Of a DNA stretch of 64,000 bases, positions 1-12,400 are shown in pieces. Below the pieces are notes generated by a model. That model had not been told where the DNA came from, did no database searches, and worked only from the letters and a program-made list of their open reading frames with translations. The stretch lies in contig CAUJLY010000003.1 in the NCBI GenBank assembly GCA_963281155.1, positions 2,108,001-2,172,000 of the forward strand. Reading direction: 5' to 3'. A program made the translations under genes and the position numbers. The stretch is from Rhabditophanes sp. KR3021. Its lineage: Eukaryota; Nematoda; Chromadorea; Rhabditida; Alloionematidae. Each line of letters begins with the position of its first letter. Positions within the stretch are counted from its first letter, which is position 1.

Positions 1-3000
1 AGGTGACTCTCTAGTGACAGGTCAAATAAACTTGAAAAGTGAGAAGTATACCACATTTTTATGCTAATATAAATTAATCCAAAACTAGATAACTACTAAA
101 TGATCATTATCTTCAATTTATGCAAACACACATCAATTTATAAAAGGGATCTATTATTTATCATTTTAAATAAAGGATCTATTATTTATCAATTAAAATA
201 TTTGCTGAGGGTGGAACAGATTAAAAAATACATTTTCACACAAATACTAAAAAGAGAGATAGGTTTTTGCCTATTAACTGATATAATAAATAATACATTA
301 AATAACATATTCAATAATATGATAAAGAAGATCTTTATTTTGTCAATAACTTTATGTACTCATTTTTTGAGAGTTCCCGCTGCTGACCACAAGTTTCACT
401 AGCACTTTATGAATAATGGCATATTGCTACGATTATACATCCTCGCAATCACTAAAGTACTTTCTCTTTCATTTACGATGTGTGCATATAATTCAAATGA
501 TAATAAAAATAATCTTATCATCGGGAACCTCCAAAACCCATTAGGTGATGCTTTTCCCTCCCTTTCAATGTGATAAATACAAATACTGAAATCATGTTAA
601 GGTGATCGTCTTATAGTGGGTAGGAAAGAGATATGTGCACAGGTCTTCAATAAAATATACATTGTACTTACAAATATATTACAAATGTTATGACACATCC
701 ACCTTCTATCAATTTATTATTATATAATGGTATATGTATATAAAAAGGCAAGCGATATCGTTATGAGAACACATTTACTCATGACCGGGGTGATTAATTT
801 TCCCCTTTTACAATATGCCATCACAATCTTTCGAAGAACAAAATAAGGCGACGTGATATCAGTTAAGGGGTTCAAGGATATGTAGGAATAATGTGATAAC
901 AATTTGAATAATTAAAAAGCCTGGAAATAAATACAATTCATAAATTGAACATTAAATTTGTTGTTATGGAAAGAGTTTTACAACCTAAAAGTAAGTTAAA
1001 ACCTTAAGAATCCACGTATTATTGTATGCATAATCTTGATGGTTATCCAAAGATCCATCAAATAAAAGTTGTAGCGCCAAAACATATTAGTTAACACTTC
1101 TTACTTTTGCCAACAAAACGACCTATTTTAAACGGTGGTACCTAATGTTTCTAGGCGGTAAAATTTGCAATTTATACACCAATATGTTTGGAGTGATTTT
1201 TAGTAGAGATAAGCTTACAAATGAACCTTTATTTATTATTATGTATGAACAGGCTGGTGAGCTGTTCGAAAAGTTTGCTTTAGCATTCAAATGGTATAAG
1301 GCTATTGCATAATAAAATTGATAATAATAATGATTAATCACAAATAATCAAAAATAATACGAATTCTTGACAAGCCTTCCTTGTCTCTATTTATTTAGCA
1401 TGCAAGAAAAGGATATTGCAACATGCATCAAGGATATTTCAATACGTATAAAGATATTTGAACATGTATACAGGATATTTGAACATGTATAAAGGATATT
1501 TCAATACGTATAAGGGTATTTCAATACGTATAAAGATATTTCAATACGCATAAAGATATTTGAACATGTATAAAGTATATTTCAATAAGCATAAACGATA
1601 TTTAAATGGAAACCAATATATATTTACAATCTCTTTGTGTGATGATTTGAAATAACAAACTTCTGTAAGAATAATGAATTTTGAATTGGCAAAAACTTTA
1701 TGATGGTAGTTTTTATAAACAAAGTAATAAAGCTTATTATTATTAGAATAAATGGAAGATGACTGCGAAAACTTCTCAAAAAAAGGAAGAAGAAGTCGCA
1801 TATAATAAATTATATAACTCTCTTAGTCATATCTTATGCCAAATGGACAAACAACGAAAAAATTATATGGTTATTTTAAAACAATCAAATGTTAACTAAA
1901 ATTTGTAAAGATGTATTTATTACGAATGTGCGTTTGGCAAAACAAATTTATTTTTTTTGGTTCTTTCTAAAGTTAAAACAAAGAATAAATTGGCAAAAAT
2001 GTATACATCTCTACTGGTGATTATAAAAAATTTGATATTAGGGAAACTTGATCGGCGCTAATGACATTCCTTTTAACAAAACATATTAAGGTACATTTCT
2101 TTTTTATCTAGACAAAAGCTTCTGTAAGTATTTTAATCAGAGGAAAGGCAAAATGTCCTACATTTAGATTGGGTGCGCACCCTTTTCATTACTCGAACCT
2201 TTCCTAAAGGAACGTGAATGTTGAGTGGATAGTTGTATTAGATCGTTTCTTGTAGTATCTTTATAGTTCAAATTTGAATTTACGACCCATTGATACAAAT
2301 GTAACTATAAAATTATTTTCACACGATCATCCGAAAATATTGCGGCAATATTTAATTTTTTGGCAGTTCAATGTGATACAATAATTTTATTGCGCTCAAT
2401 GACTTATCAATGGACTTCATTTTTTCCGCTCAATTTTACCAAACCAGATTTGCATAAACTCCTTTTGTTAGTTTCTTATCATCATATGATAGGTGAAAGG
2501 ACAACAACAATGAAAACAAAGACGATCATGTCAAAAAGACTTTGACGTTTCAAATTTGTCTTTTTTAAAGCGCGCCAACTTTCTTCAAAATACATACTTA
2601 AAAAGTAGGTAAGATATTAATTTCAAATAATTTTATACCATCGCTATTCCCATAAATGACTGTAATCAATCTTTTTTGATAACAACATTTTTAGTGCGTA
2701 TTTACTTATTTTATTTAAAAAGTGAGTAGTACTAGTTAAAGGTCACTCTTAAATAGAAGATAATAAATTATTTATTATTCCAATGGTGTAACTTTTAATC
2801 ATAACACCAATACATAAATCAAACTTGGTAAAAGATGATTGCGGAAGTTCACTACCCAAATTCATCACCATTCTGTCCATTTTAAATGAAAATCCCACAC
2901 ATAACATACATTAATTTGCTTCTTCATAAATGCAATTTTGTAATTGATGACCATTTAATTATATATAAGACAATTTAAAAGAACATGTAATTTTGACCAT

Positions 3001-3524
3001 CTGGTGGCAACTTGTTATGGCACATGTATCATTAATTTAAAAATTAGTTAATCGAGTGGCAGCATATGTGATAGCAGATTGGATAACTTAATTGTGCGAA
3101 ATGTCATAATAATGAATTGGGGGTGTGAGGTTGATTAATCTTATCTCTCTATTTAGGAAGTTAAGTGACTTTTGAATAACTTAATAAGTACTTGCTTAGC
3201 ATTTGGATATTTAGATTTCAATTCAGATATAAGACTTTCAAATAGCTATAACTATCTTTTTGTTAATCTTGCTTTAATTACACATAATAAAACATAACAA
3301 AATACAAATAAACTTTTAAATAGTCAATTATTATGTAACCAGATTAAGTTACTTATACGCCGTTTAAATGCCTAGCTATAAGGACATAATGGCATTGAAG
3401 AAAAACAAGTTAAAATGGACATAAAAATTTATTCAATTTGAAAAGGTAAAGGCAAAACAATAAAAATATAATAACAGGACTATGTTTGATTTAATTTGTA
3501 CATATAAATATAATTACAAATAGT
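1..3524. other. Intergenic DNA, no supported gene
   Basis: This 3.5-kb stretch is A+T-rich. The only open frames are short, have no recognisable motif and no credible splice context. The one ordered structure is the tandem repeat at 1411-1608. I see no tRNA or other RNA gene by eye. It lies downstream of the Cdk inhibitor gene on the minus strand, so part of the right end may be that gene's 3' UTR. Confidence 0.5.
1411..1608. repeat. Tandem repeat, about ten 20-21 bp units
   Basis: Units begin GGATATTT or GATATTT and end in TATAAA or close variants. Two sub-types are mixed: one with core CAATACGTATAA and one with core GAACATGTATAA. Unit starts fall near 1411, 1432, 1453, 1473, 1494 and then about every 20 bp to 1608. 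Copies differ by a few substitutions, the first and last being most diverged. This is a minisatellite; there are no unique spacers, so it is not CRISPR-like. Confidence 0.85.
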
Positions 3525-4025
3525 TTAACAGCTCATAGCAATGTTTCCGCTATTTAGTGAAAATGGAGATGAAAAAGATTTAGGCGTTTGCTTAGTAGAT
3601 TGTGTGTAGTTTTTTCTTTTTACTGAAAATATGCTATTTATTTTGATTTCTGTGGTAGGTATTTTTGAAGGACTTTTAGGACAAATATTTTCAATTGTAT
3701 GAGCAGGCGATGATGATCTGCATGTTGACTCATGATAGAATGATGGAATATCAGAATTTGGAACTTCGAAGAAGTCTGATCCTTCCATTGGTTCTTCATT
3801 CGTGAAATCGAAGTTGTACTTTGAACTGTAGGAGTCAAGAACTTCGTTGACAAATTTCTTTAGTAATAGTTCTGAGGCTGAAGAACAGTTAGAATTAAAT
3901 AAATTTCTTTTGACAAATTTCTTAGTTACTCCGCCGCATTGTTTCTTGATCGGAGTATCCAGTGATTGCCTTTTAGAAGTTTTAATGTAATTAAGCATGG
4001 TAGAAGTTTTAGGTGTGGATGGCAT
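3525..4025 (-). CDS. cki: CIP/KIP-family cyclin-dependent kinase inhibitor
   Basis: The single-exon frame encodes 166 aa. Residues about 36-97 match the Cdk-inhibitor domain of the p21/p27/CKI-1 family in order: the cyclin-binding RNLF motif (canonical RxLF), a helix linker, then KYNFDF, the N-E-x-P-x-E-G element, and a final IPSFY that corresponds to the LPEFY/PSFY end of the domain. In the family this segment binds cyclin through RNLF and inserts into the kinase, arresting cell-cycle entry in the nucleus. The C-terminal third is Ser/Thr/Lys-rich with a basic VKRK stretch that could act in nuclear import, and several S/T-P sites that could be phosphorylated. The ATG is the first in frame and opens directly on a basic N-terminus. 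Length is typical for the family. Upstream non-coding DNA separates it from any neighbour on its strand. The assignment rests on motif order; the orthologue is not determined. Confidence 0.85.
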   Translation of the reverse strand: MPSTPKTSTMLNYIKTSKRQSLDTPIKKQCGGVTKKFVKRNLFNSNCSSASELLLKKFVNEVLDSYSSKYNFDFTNEEPMEGSDFFEVPNSDIPSFYHESTCRSSSPAHTIENICPKSPSKIPTTEIKINSIFSVKRKNYTQSTKQTPKSFSSPFSLNSGNIAMSC

Positions 4026-6259
4026 TATAGGGTAGTTGTATTAAGGCGACAATTCCCGGCAGTTTAAATAAACTATGTGATGACTAAGCTTCCCCGACTC
4101 CTTTTATATGTGAGTATACTAAATAGGCGGAGAAAAGAGAAAGCAAGTGCGCCCAGATCTAAACAACCCGTCCATCCTACTCCCTTAGCCATCACCTTTC
4201 CGCTAAGAGTTGGTGCTTTACTAAATGATACATATTCAAATATAAAAGAGAGCTTCTTGCCAAGGTCAGATTAAGGTAAACAAATATGCCGCAAAATGAT
4301 ATCTCCTAAAACTTTGAAAAGAACCATCAAAAGTTATTGGCAGTATACACAAATGGGAGTAATAAAAGGCAAAATCAGACTTCATATTGAGTTAATCTTT
4401 TTTAACTTGTTCTTTCCTCACATTCAAAAGTGCAAATCCGACACCTGCCAAAGGAAAAATATTTTCACACGAACATAAAACCTTAAAGGATAAAAGGGAT
4501 ATACGATCTCTAGATATCTCTTTTTTGTATTGTATCTTTATTACCTCATCGTCGGTTTTACTTTCAACAAATATACTTACTAATCCCATTAACAACTAAA
4601 AAATATAACATCATTTGATGTTCTTATTCAAAAAAGAGTTGTTAATGAGGTAGTGAGTAGGTTCGGCAATATTCAAACAGACAATTTGCACAATACTGTC
4701 AAATGAATTTCTGTTTTGAACTAGACTAATCTATTTAAGCAGATTAATTAATCAAAGGAAGTTAAGCTGGCAATATACAATTGCAACCACAATATTGACA
4801 CTTTTAACGGGTGCCGTCTGTTGCTCTCTTTGAACCGTGGAATGCCGAAAATAGATGTACATCTGCATACCGAGAGGTAAATGCCTTTTAAATATGCCAT
4901 CTTACTTGTCAATGAGGTAAAGCGGGCATGTTAATTAATCAAAAGCTCTTAATTTATGTTATCATCACTCATTGAAAGGTCATTTTAAGGGATGACAAGT
5001 ATTGTTAATTATTGTTAATTTAAAGCCGATCCTAAGTCGGGACTCTATTTATCCAAACAATCTTCGTTCAATTGTTTATTTAAGGGTAAGATGGCTTTGT
5101 TCTTGAATTATAAACATTCAAATGGTAACCTCTGCTTGAACTTGATACCCATGCCATCAAAGGGTCAGTGATTTGTGTTTACAAAAACGATATCCCTTTA
5201 ATCTAGTTCTCAAATTACAAAGCAATAAAAAACCTCAAACGAAAATGAAAGACTTTTGGTTGTTTATATAATAAAAAATGAAAGACTTTAATTGCTTTTA
5301 TGAAGCCTCTATATCAAATAATCGCAAATAAAATGCAATAGAAAGGCGAGCAAAGGAAGAATAAATTGATAAATTTGATTTGGAAAATTGTCAATCAAAT
5401 AAACAAGACAGATCATGTCTTTTGATTATGTAAATTCGTTAACATATTTTCAATTTATTTTCACTTTGAAAGACCTTGGAAGTTGTCAGTAATGGTTTAA
5501 ATTCTTACATCATACCGATCTGATATCACCTCTGTGAGTTATGGGTTTCACTCAATGCTTAATTCTAACCGGCAAAGACTTATCTATTTCATTTGTCAAA
5601 AATTGCACTAAATTAAATGGAAATTAAAGTAAAATGACTAACTTGTGTTTATCCATAAATTATTGATGTGAGCATATTCAAAATGGTAATCTTATTCCTT
5701 AATCTCATTAAATAAATTACCACTTAATAAAAGTATTAACCATAAACTATCAACTATCATAATTAAACGAGAATAAGTGACTATATTTTAAATTTAAACA
5801 TCAACTTTTTTAGTGAACCTCTTAATGAGTGCTCGTTATGCAATTTAGACCCATTAACTTGAACAGACGTGATTAATGATCTGGCAACGGATGGATCTTT
5901 ATTACGGAAAAATGATTTGCATGACAGTTGGGTGGCTTTTTAAATTGTGATGACCCTTAATTGACCTGCTAACATTTGCTAACATTTAAAAACATTTGGT
6001 TGGCACAACAACTTAAAGTATGTTTTGTATACAGATTTAAGAACGCATTTTTATAGTCATTTATAAACGAAAATTTAAATTGTATTAAATGATCGTAAAA
6101 TATTTATTCAAATATAATATGTATACATGTGAAATTAAAGAGGTAACTTAAAAACACATTTATATCGGAATTTCAAGCTCACAGTGGGATGTTGCCATTA
6201 ATAAAGGTGGCAGTAGTGTGCGCCCGTATTTTAAATGTTTAAATTTACAAAAAAGTTTT
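4026..6259. other. Intergenic DNA between the Cdk inhibitor and the phospholipase-like gene
   Basis: No supported gene. The first few hundred bases (about 4026-4280) are relatively GC-rich for the window and are the likely promoter of the Cdk inhibitor, which reads leftward from 4025. Open frames here are short and have no motif. Confidence 0.5.
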
Positions 6260-9200
6260 TTAAGCGCCGGGTAAATTTTCGAACCGTCCCTTTGTTTGAT
6301 TTTGACCATGACGATAAAAAACAACAGTAAGGGAACAAATAATAATCAAGCAAATTCCGATAATACTAAATATAACTACCAATAAATGATTTCTAACGAA
6401 TTTTTGCGAAGACGTCAAATGTTCAAGAGGATCATGTGTGTGATTAGCATGTTGTCTATTATATTCTTCTTCAGCAAGAGACGCTTCTTTCAAATCAATT
6501 TCATGCTGTTTAATTGTCTTGACTGAACATTCCATTTGATTACGTAGTAGTTTAAAATACGGGCAATCCAACGGTGGACAATAATATGAATCTTTTTCAA
6601 CAGGGATATTACTTGAATTATAGGTTCTTCCTGCAATCAACCTATTCCACAACCATTTTGCTGCAAATGAATGGCCTTTTCTAGAAAGAAGAGATTGAGC
6701 ATGATAAAATGATATCTAGCCGTAAATATTAAAGCTAACTATTGTTAGGAAAAGATAAAAATAGCAGTAAAACTAACCTATTTAATAAAGGTTTTCCATT
6801 GATGAGATAAGCTTCCGGGTTTTGAGTTATAACCTCCAACCTAGGAATAGTTACCACACCGAAATGTTTGAATTTTCTTTTAGCAACTTGTCTTTCTACC
6901 GACTCGAATTCCTTTTTCCACGAATCTTCTAAAGCTAAAAGATCTGTTTCGTGAAGTTTACGAAGACACGGACATCTCGATCGCATTATATCATAATTTG
7001 GTCGGACTAAAGGTGCGACATACAATGGACCGATTAAAACAACTAAACACTTAGGCAATGATCTTCTTAGTCTTTGTAACATCAACAAAATAACCTTCGA
7101 ATCAGCCTTTCCGCAATCATTGCATTTCTCTTCTGATCCTAACGTAACAAAAATCATTATCCATTTCTTTTCTAGATCTTCATGATCGAAAATTTGCTTA
7201 ATTTTAGCAATTAACTTATCTGCTTGCATTACAAGAGAATCTTGCTTGCTTCCACTAATGGCCACATTAAATTGATGTGCCGGAACATTATTACTATTCG
7301 TTTGCATTCCGTGATTTTCACCAATCAAATCTTTGTTAAACAATTGCAAAATGGAGGGAATAGTAATCAGCCCATCAAGATAAGCATCTCCCCCAACTGT
7401 AAATACTGCACCTCTAAATTCGACATTAGAATTCTGCCACAAATTAAGACCTGTTGATAAAGAGTCACCCATTCCTAAAAACAATGCTATTAGTTAATAT
7501 ACTTGGATGTGTATTTTGAATAAAGGATCAGCAAAATTACATATCAAAATGTTGGTGTAAAGTCTCTGATATTTCAAATTTGAATATCTGCTAAAAGTCA
7601 TTTAGTCGTTTCCTACATTTATTGTCTATTTTCATCATAAACAATATCTACTCCTTATTTTTAACATTTAAAGGTTCACTTACCGGCTACAATGCTTATA
7701 TCTTCGGGTGCCAATTTTTGTGCTGTGTCACCTGTTCAGAATGGAGGTATGTTACTTTTTACATTAAAGTGTATTAAATTAATCTTTTTTATATTTTAAA
7801 ATGAACCGCATGCATACCAGTTTTTAAACTTAGTTGTAAAATTTGTATGAACAAGAAAATAATTTTGGTCAAATTTTCTACATTGCTTTCATAATGATCA
7901 ACAATTGTTTGTCCACACGCTTAAAAGAACGACGCGCGCTTTGCATAATAAATGAAAACCAAAGGATGAGGATTGTGGAGATTCGTTGCGAATTGTGATA
8001 ATTCCATCAATGGGACGTGCCAAGGACTTCAAGACAAAAGAAATCTAATGAGAGAATAAAAGGCCATGAATAGTTTGATTTTTTGAAAGAACTAGTAATA
8101 TCAAAAGTTCCTATACAAATTCGAAGGGCTTATATGTATTGACATTCGTGGATGGGTCATTCATTATATGTTAGTGTTAATTGTTTCCATGCAAAATATT
8201 TGTATGGTGGATTCGATGCACACAATCAGCATGAATCAATGTACTGTCCCTCCGAAACGGCTCTAAGCTTATAAAAAATTATCATAGCTAATTGTCTGGC
8301 TTTGTTGAACTTATCAATCGGTATTGTTTACGTAGAAATATCAAATGACGTGTATCCAAGTCAAGTTTTGAATCTAAGCAGGCATTTGATGTCAACTACT
8401 CGAGATAGAAAAATCCAACACCATCGAGCTACACCTAAAAATAATGTCGAGTGCGCTGGTGTTGGAGAATATAAGGATAATCAATCAAATAGTAAAGATG
8501 AGGAAAATGTTTCTATATTACGGTGCTGTTATTGAAAAGAACATTCGGCAGACGTAGTTTGTCAATCCATATAGAACTCCATTTATGCCAACAATTACGT
8601 GATGCCAAAAAGGAGTTCAATGATCATTTTGAGACTGAGCGTGTACTCTCTACAATTTGTCTCGAATGGAGGAATCCAGAACTTGATAACGCTACCTTCA
8701 TCCACGTTTTTACCGTCTGAAGTAATAAGACGTACTTTGGGATGATTTTGAATCTTCCTGAAAGCCATATTCTATATTGGCGGGTCAGGGAGTAGAATGA
8801 ACGACCGCATAACAGAGTTTGATACAAAGACTGGCAAACAATAATTGTTTAATAGGCAAGAGTTAAGAATAAGCCAGATAGGAGTCATCAATATTGTGAT
8901 GTACAGACTTCCAGTACCCTCAAACAAAATCAGTAAGCCCTCGGGTATGTCTTTTGTTGCATGTTCAAATGGCAAGCAACAAATTGTGATCGCGAAAATT
9001 GTATGATTCTAGAAATCTACCTTTTAACTCTGTGAATGCTGGAAAGATAGTTGGCATCTTGGCTAACATTCTATTTGAGATGAAACTTATTAGTTAATTT
9101 TTTAAACTGTTTGTTGATCTACTTTTAAATTGCCACTTTATAAAAATACCTGTCCAAAATACATTCTTAACCTTTTGACAATTAAATGATTGTCCATTAG

Positions 9201-9438
9201 TAAATGTTTTTTCAATACGTGATGAATGGGGTGAACTTGGTAGATATTCAACACTATCGTCATAATAATCAGGATTGCTAGAAAGAACAAAAAGAATAAA
9301 TATTACTAATTGGGGGTAATCATACCCTAATTTAGGTAAAGACATATCCGGCACTACATTATTTGTCTCGAACTCATCCTGACTTATTGCGAAATTGACC
9401 AATATTAGTAACGCAAAAAAGTCATAAACAGACCTCAT
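6260..9438 (-). CDS. Membrane-anchored phospholipase B / GDSL-like protein, probable pseudoenzyme
   Basis: Five exons join in phase: 9438-9326, 9277-9150, 7731-7684, 7474-6778 and 6680-6260, giving 468 aa. A signal peptide (MRSVYDFFALLILVNFAIS) opens the protein. Exon 3 plus the start of exon 4 give LAPEDISIVAGMGDSLSTG, matching the LRPADIKVV-x-ALGDSLTAG entry of animal phospholipase B1. FNVAISGSK matches block II, and the RKGHSFAAKWLWNRL region matches the C-terminal S-E-R-G-H-A-x-x-A-x-x-LWN block. A transmembrane helix follows near residues 425-450 with a short basic tail, as in type I PLB1. The nucleophile Ser of GDSL is kept. The GxND oxyanion Asn is replaced (LGSEEKCNDC), and the D-x-x-H dyad before R-K-G-H reads G-K-P-L. 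Hydrolase activity is therefore doubtful. Intron 1 is 48 nt. Intron 2 (1.4 kb) carries a coding-like relic. Confidence 0.75.
8290..8985 (+). pseudogene. Decayed coding-like sequence in a phospholipase-like gene intron (possible Kelch relic)
   Basis: On the strand opposite the host gene, three frames are open in turn with few stops. One stretch (8302-8535) runs 77 codons. Further on, a frame near 8755-8830 reads AIFYIGGSGSRMNDRITEFD followed by TKTGK. This resembles one Kelch blade (Y-x-x-GG ... N-x-x-x-x-Y/F-D-x-x-T). Frameshifts and stops separate the pieces, so no intact gene exists. The Kelch assignment rests on one motif and is tentative. Confidence 0.3.
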
Positions 9439-12400
9439 GTTAACAAGGTGATACCAAAAATGTTACTACTTTTAAAGTATCTCCACACACCCAATCAATT
9501 AAAAAAGGGGGTATAAATATTATTTTTATTCAAAAGCAAAGCGTGCATTTTTACAATTCGTACAAATTTTCGCCTTGACTTCACCCATTCGAAGGTGTAT
9601 TTATTTAAATACATTACTAAACAAGGGTTTTATTGCATTATATTGTTTTAAAAAGTGTATATACATGTACATATATTACATAACTCTATATAAGGAGTAT
9701 GTATACGGTTTTATCACTGCAGCTATAGTGACCTTTGATTTTGGCAAGAGAATTGTTCATTTCAACGATGTAAACTGTTTTTAACATAACTTCAATCTAT
9801 TCGTCATTCCAGCCAAAAGTTTGCAGTCTTATGATTGTGAAAAGCATAATATGTCATGATCCGTTGGATTTGCATTCTAATTTGATTTATTTTGATTGAA
9901 TTTGATTATATGCGATTAAATGTGATTTAATCAACTTTCAACATAAACCAAATACATGGCTTCTTTTAAATTTACCCCCACACATCACTTTTAGCTATAT
10001 TTATATCGACAATTGAAGAAAAATAGCAAAATTTATTATTTTATATGGCCAATGACTATAAACAAAATCTTCTAGGCGATACACTCCTTTGCCAACTATT
10101 TAATTAATTTTGTCTTTAAACGTTTGAATAATTCATGGATATGGTAAGTTTAAAGGATATTTACTTTGGTTGTGCAAAAGCCTCCATAATTAGTAATTTT
10201 ATATACATCATCCCTGGCAAAAAACAAAAAGATTCGATTTTTGGTAAACGTTTTGGGCACAACAATAATAGCTGCTTTCCTTGTTATTCAAACGGTACAG
10301 TATTTTTTACAGATATTTTTGATGAAATCATCAAATAAATTTACATCTTTTATTCCCTTCAAATTTGGCTAAATTGGGATATATCAAATCATAACACAAT
10401 CCACCTTTTTTACATACCAAATAGATTGTTACAGAGTTATTCAAAACTAATAATACTATTTTTAAATTCCTCTCAACACCCTAATCATTATCATTATGTT
10501 TACATTAGTTCATATTAGTTTATATTATGTGATATTAGTTTTTTTCAATAGATCCTTACAAACTGTAATCATAATCTCATTTCTTTCTTAACAAAAGTCT
10601 TTCCTTTCACAAGCTATTCTAAATTGAACATCATCAAAAAGTCATTCATCATGCATTAATAATATAAATATTCACTTTCAAGAATATTAATAATAATAAA
10701 ATTATTTTAACACATCCCAATGATGATTAAATCCCGAAAATATATACGTATTTGATGTATGCACATTTAAATGTAATATTTTCTAAACTCTTTATTATTT
10801 TCTTAACTTGTAACTTCATAATGGTTCATAAATAATAATGTACATAAATATTATATACTTAAATCATGACATTCACCCGTTACAAAGTTTATCATTTTTA
10901 TTTGAGCAAATATTATCACTCTTAAGTTGTTTAACTACCGTCATAACTTTAATTAGCCATTATAATCCTTTTTTAATATTTCCCAAAAAATCAAGAGTGA
11001 ACATTTCCTCCTTAATTGAAAGTTGCTAGTTTAATGGAATGAGATGTTGCCAATGTACATTATCTTTATTTATATGAATTAATATAAATTAGATGTTATA
11101 GCCTTTTTTTATTAACAAATTCCTAGAGATACAACATTTTTATGGACCTTTCTTAAATAAATCACAACTAACATTTTGCTCTTTCCCATTAATATCATTC
11201 TAAATAAACTCAATATAAATAATATCTCCGGTGATCGTACAATTTATGACTCTTCCCCATTTTTTTTCAGGCCAACTGTAGTACATTAAATGCGGGCACC
11301 AAAATAATGGTCCTAATAAATAATATTTTAGTGCATTAATAACTTCCTTAACTTAATTGAATGAGAAAACCTTTTTAAATGGATGGTAAGATAGTTGTAT
11401 ATAAATTTAAAGTTATTTATTATGTTAAGTAAGATTCATATATTGTTCTGCAATGAAAATTTATATTTTATTCCTTCCATTTATTTAAGCCTCCATTTCA
11501 AACCCCTATGATAAGTTTGCATTGTTTTGATATGCTGTTATATGTTTTAATATGTTTCCATAGATTGTGATAGGTTTTATTATGCTAGGTCTAGCTATGT
11601 TCTTGTTGTTTTGCAAATATTAAATTTTTGTAATGTAGCTTAAGTAATTGTTTTCACTACAATCTAAATTATTAATGTTTATTAGGAGAAATGTAAAGGT
11701 AGGTAAAAAAGAAGTCATGTACCTACCACAACCAACCTCACCTATTTACAATTTCCCCTGTTTTTTATGCATTGAAACTTATTCACTTTTCTTTCACCTA
11801 AAATAAAGTCAAAGATGTATATTGTTCAAAGTCTTGAACAAACAAAAAGTTCTGTATTAACTTTGACCCAAACGAAAATCTTTTTACCTAGTGTGACAGC
11901 AAGAGAAAAATGAAAAAGCAATTTGTATTTATACATATATATTTATATATATTGGATGTCAGAGATCAATCTCTAAGAAATAAATACTTTTAGAGAATTG
12001 AGAAGAAGTTGTTGTACCAATATTTGGATAACGTATTTTAAGTTGTTAAGAAAATGGAATTACAGGTAGTAATGGCTTGCCAATCATTGATTCTAAAAGT
12101 TTTGTCGTTCAATTTAATGCAAATCACTTTTTTGATCTGCACATTCATTTTCAATAAAAAAGATACAGTAGTAGTTAGTGTATGAATTAAAAGTTCTTAT
12201 TAATTAGTAGTCTGATAATTTGTTGCCAATCAAATTTTCATCATTACAGCTCATTCAACCATTACCACCATTTTCTGATTCAATTCAGAAAGAATTACAT
12301 CCCAAAATACCTTTCATGCATCGACGGATTTTCTTTTAATCGTTTAAATGAATGGTATTTATTATTATTTATTATTAATAACATCCTCTCATTTCCATTG

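Noticed and set aside
100..402. 100-codon + strand frame
   Set aside because: Ile/Asn/Lys/Leu-rich translation typical of AT-rich noise; no motif, splice context or neighbour support.
1411..1608. CRISPR-like array
   Set aside because: Units are contiguous with no unique spacers, and the sequence is eukaryotic.
2570..2578. GCGCGCCAA, an E2F-like site
   Set aside because: One short match about 950 bp past the 3' end of the Cdk inhibitor is not enough to claim a regulatory role.
6653..6668. TTTGCAG acceptor before the last phospholipase-like exon
   Set aside because: It puts the exon out of frame; the TTCTTTCTAG acceptor before 6680 keeps phase and adds the RKGHSFAAKW block expected in the family.
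9278..9306. 29-nt GT-AG interval in the first phospholipase-like exon
   Set aside because: Too short for an intron here and its removal breaks the frame; a donor at 9325 gives a 48-nt intron that keeps phase.
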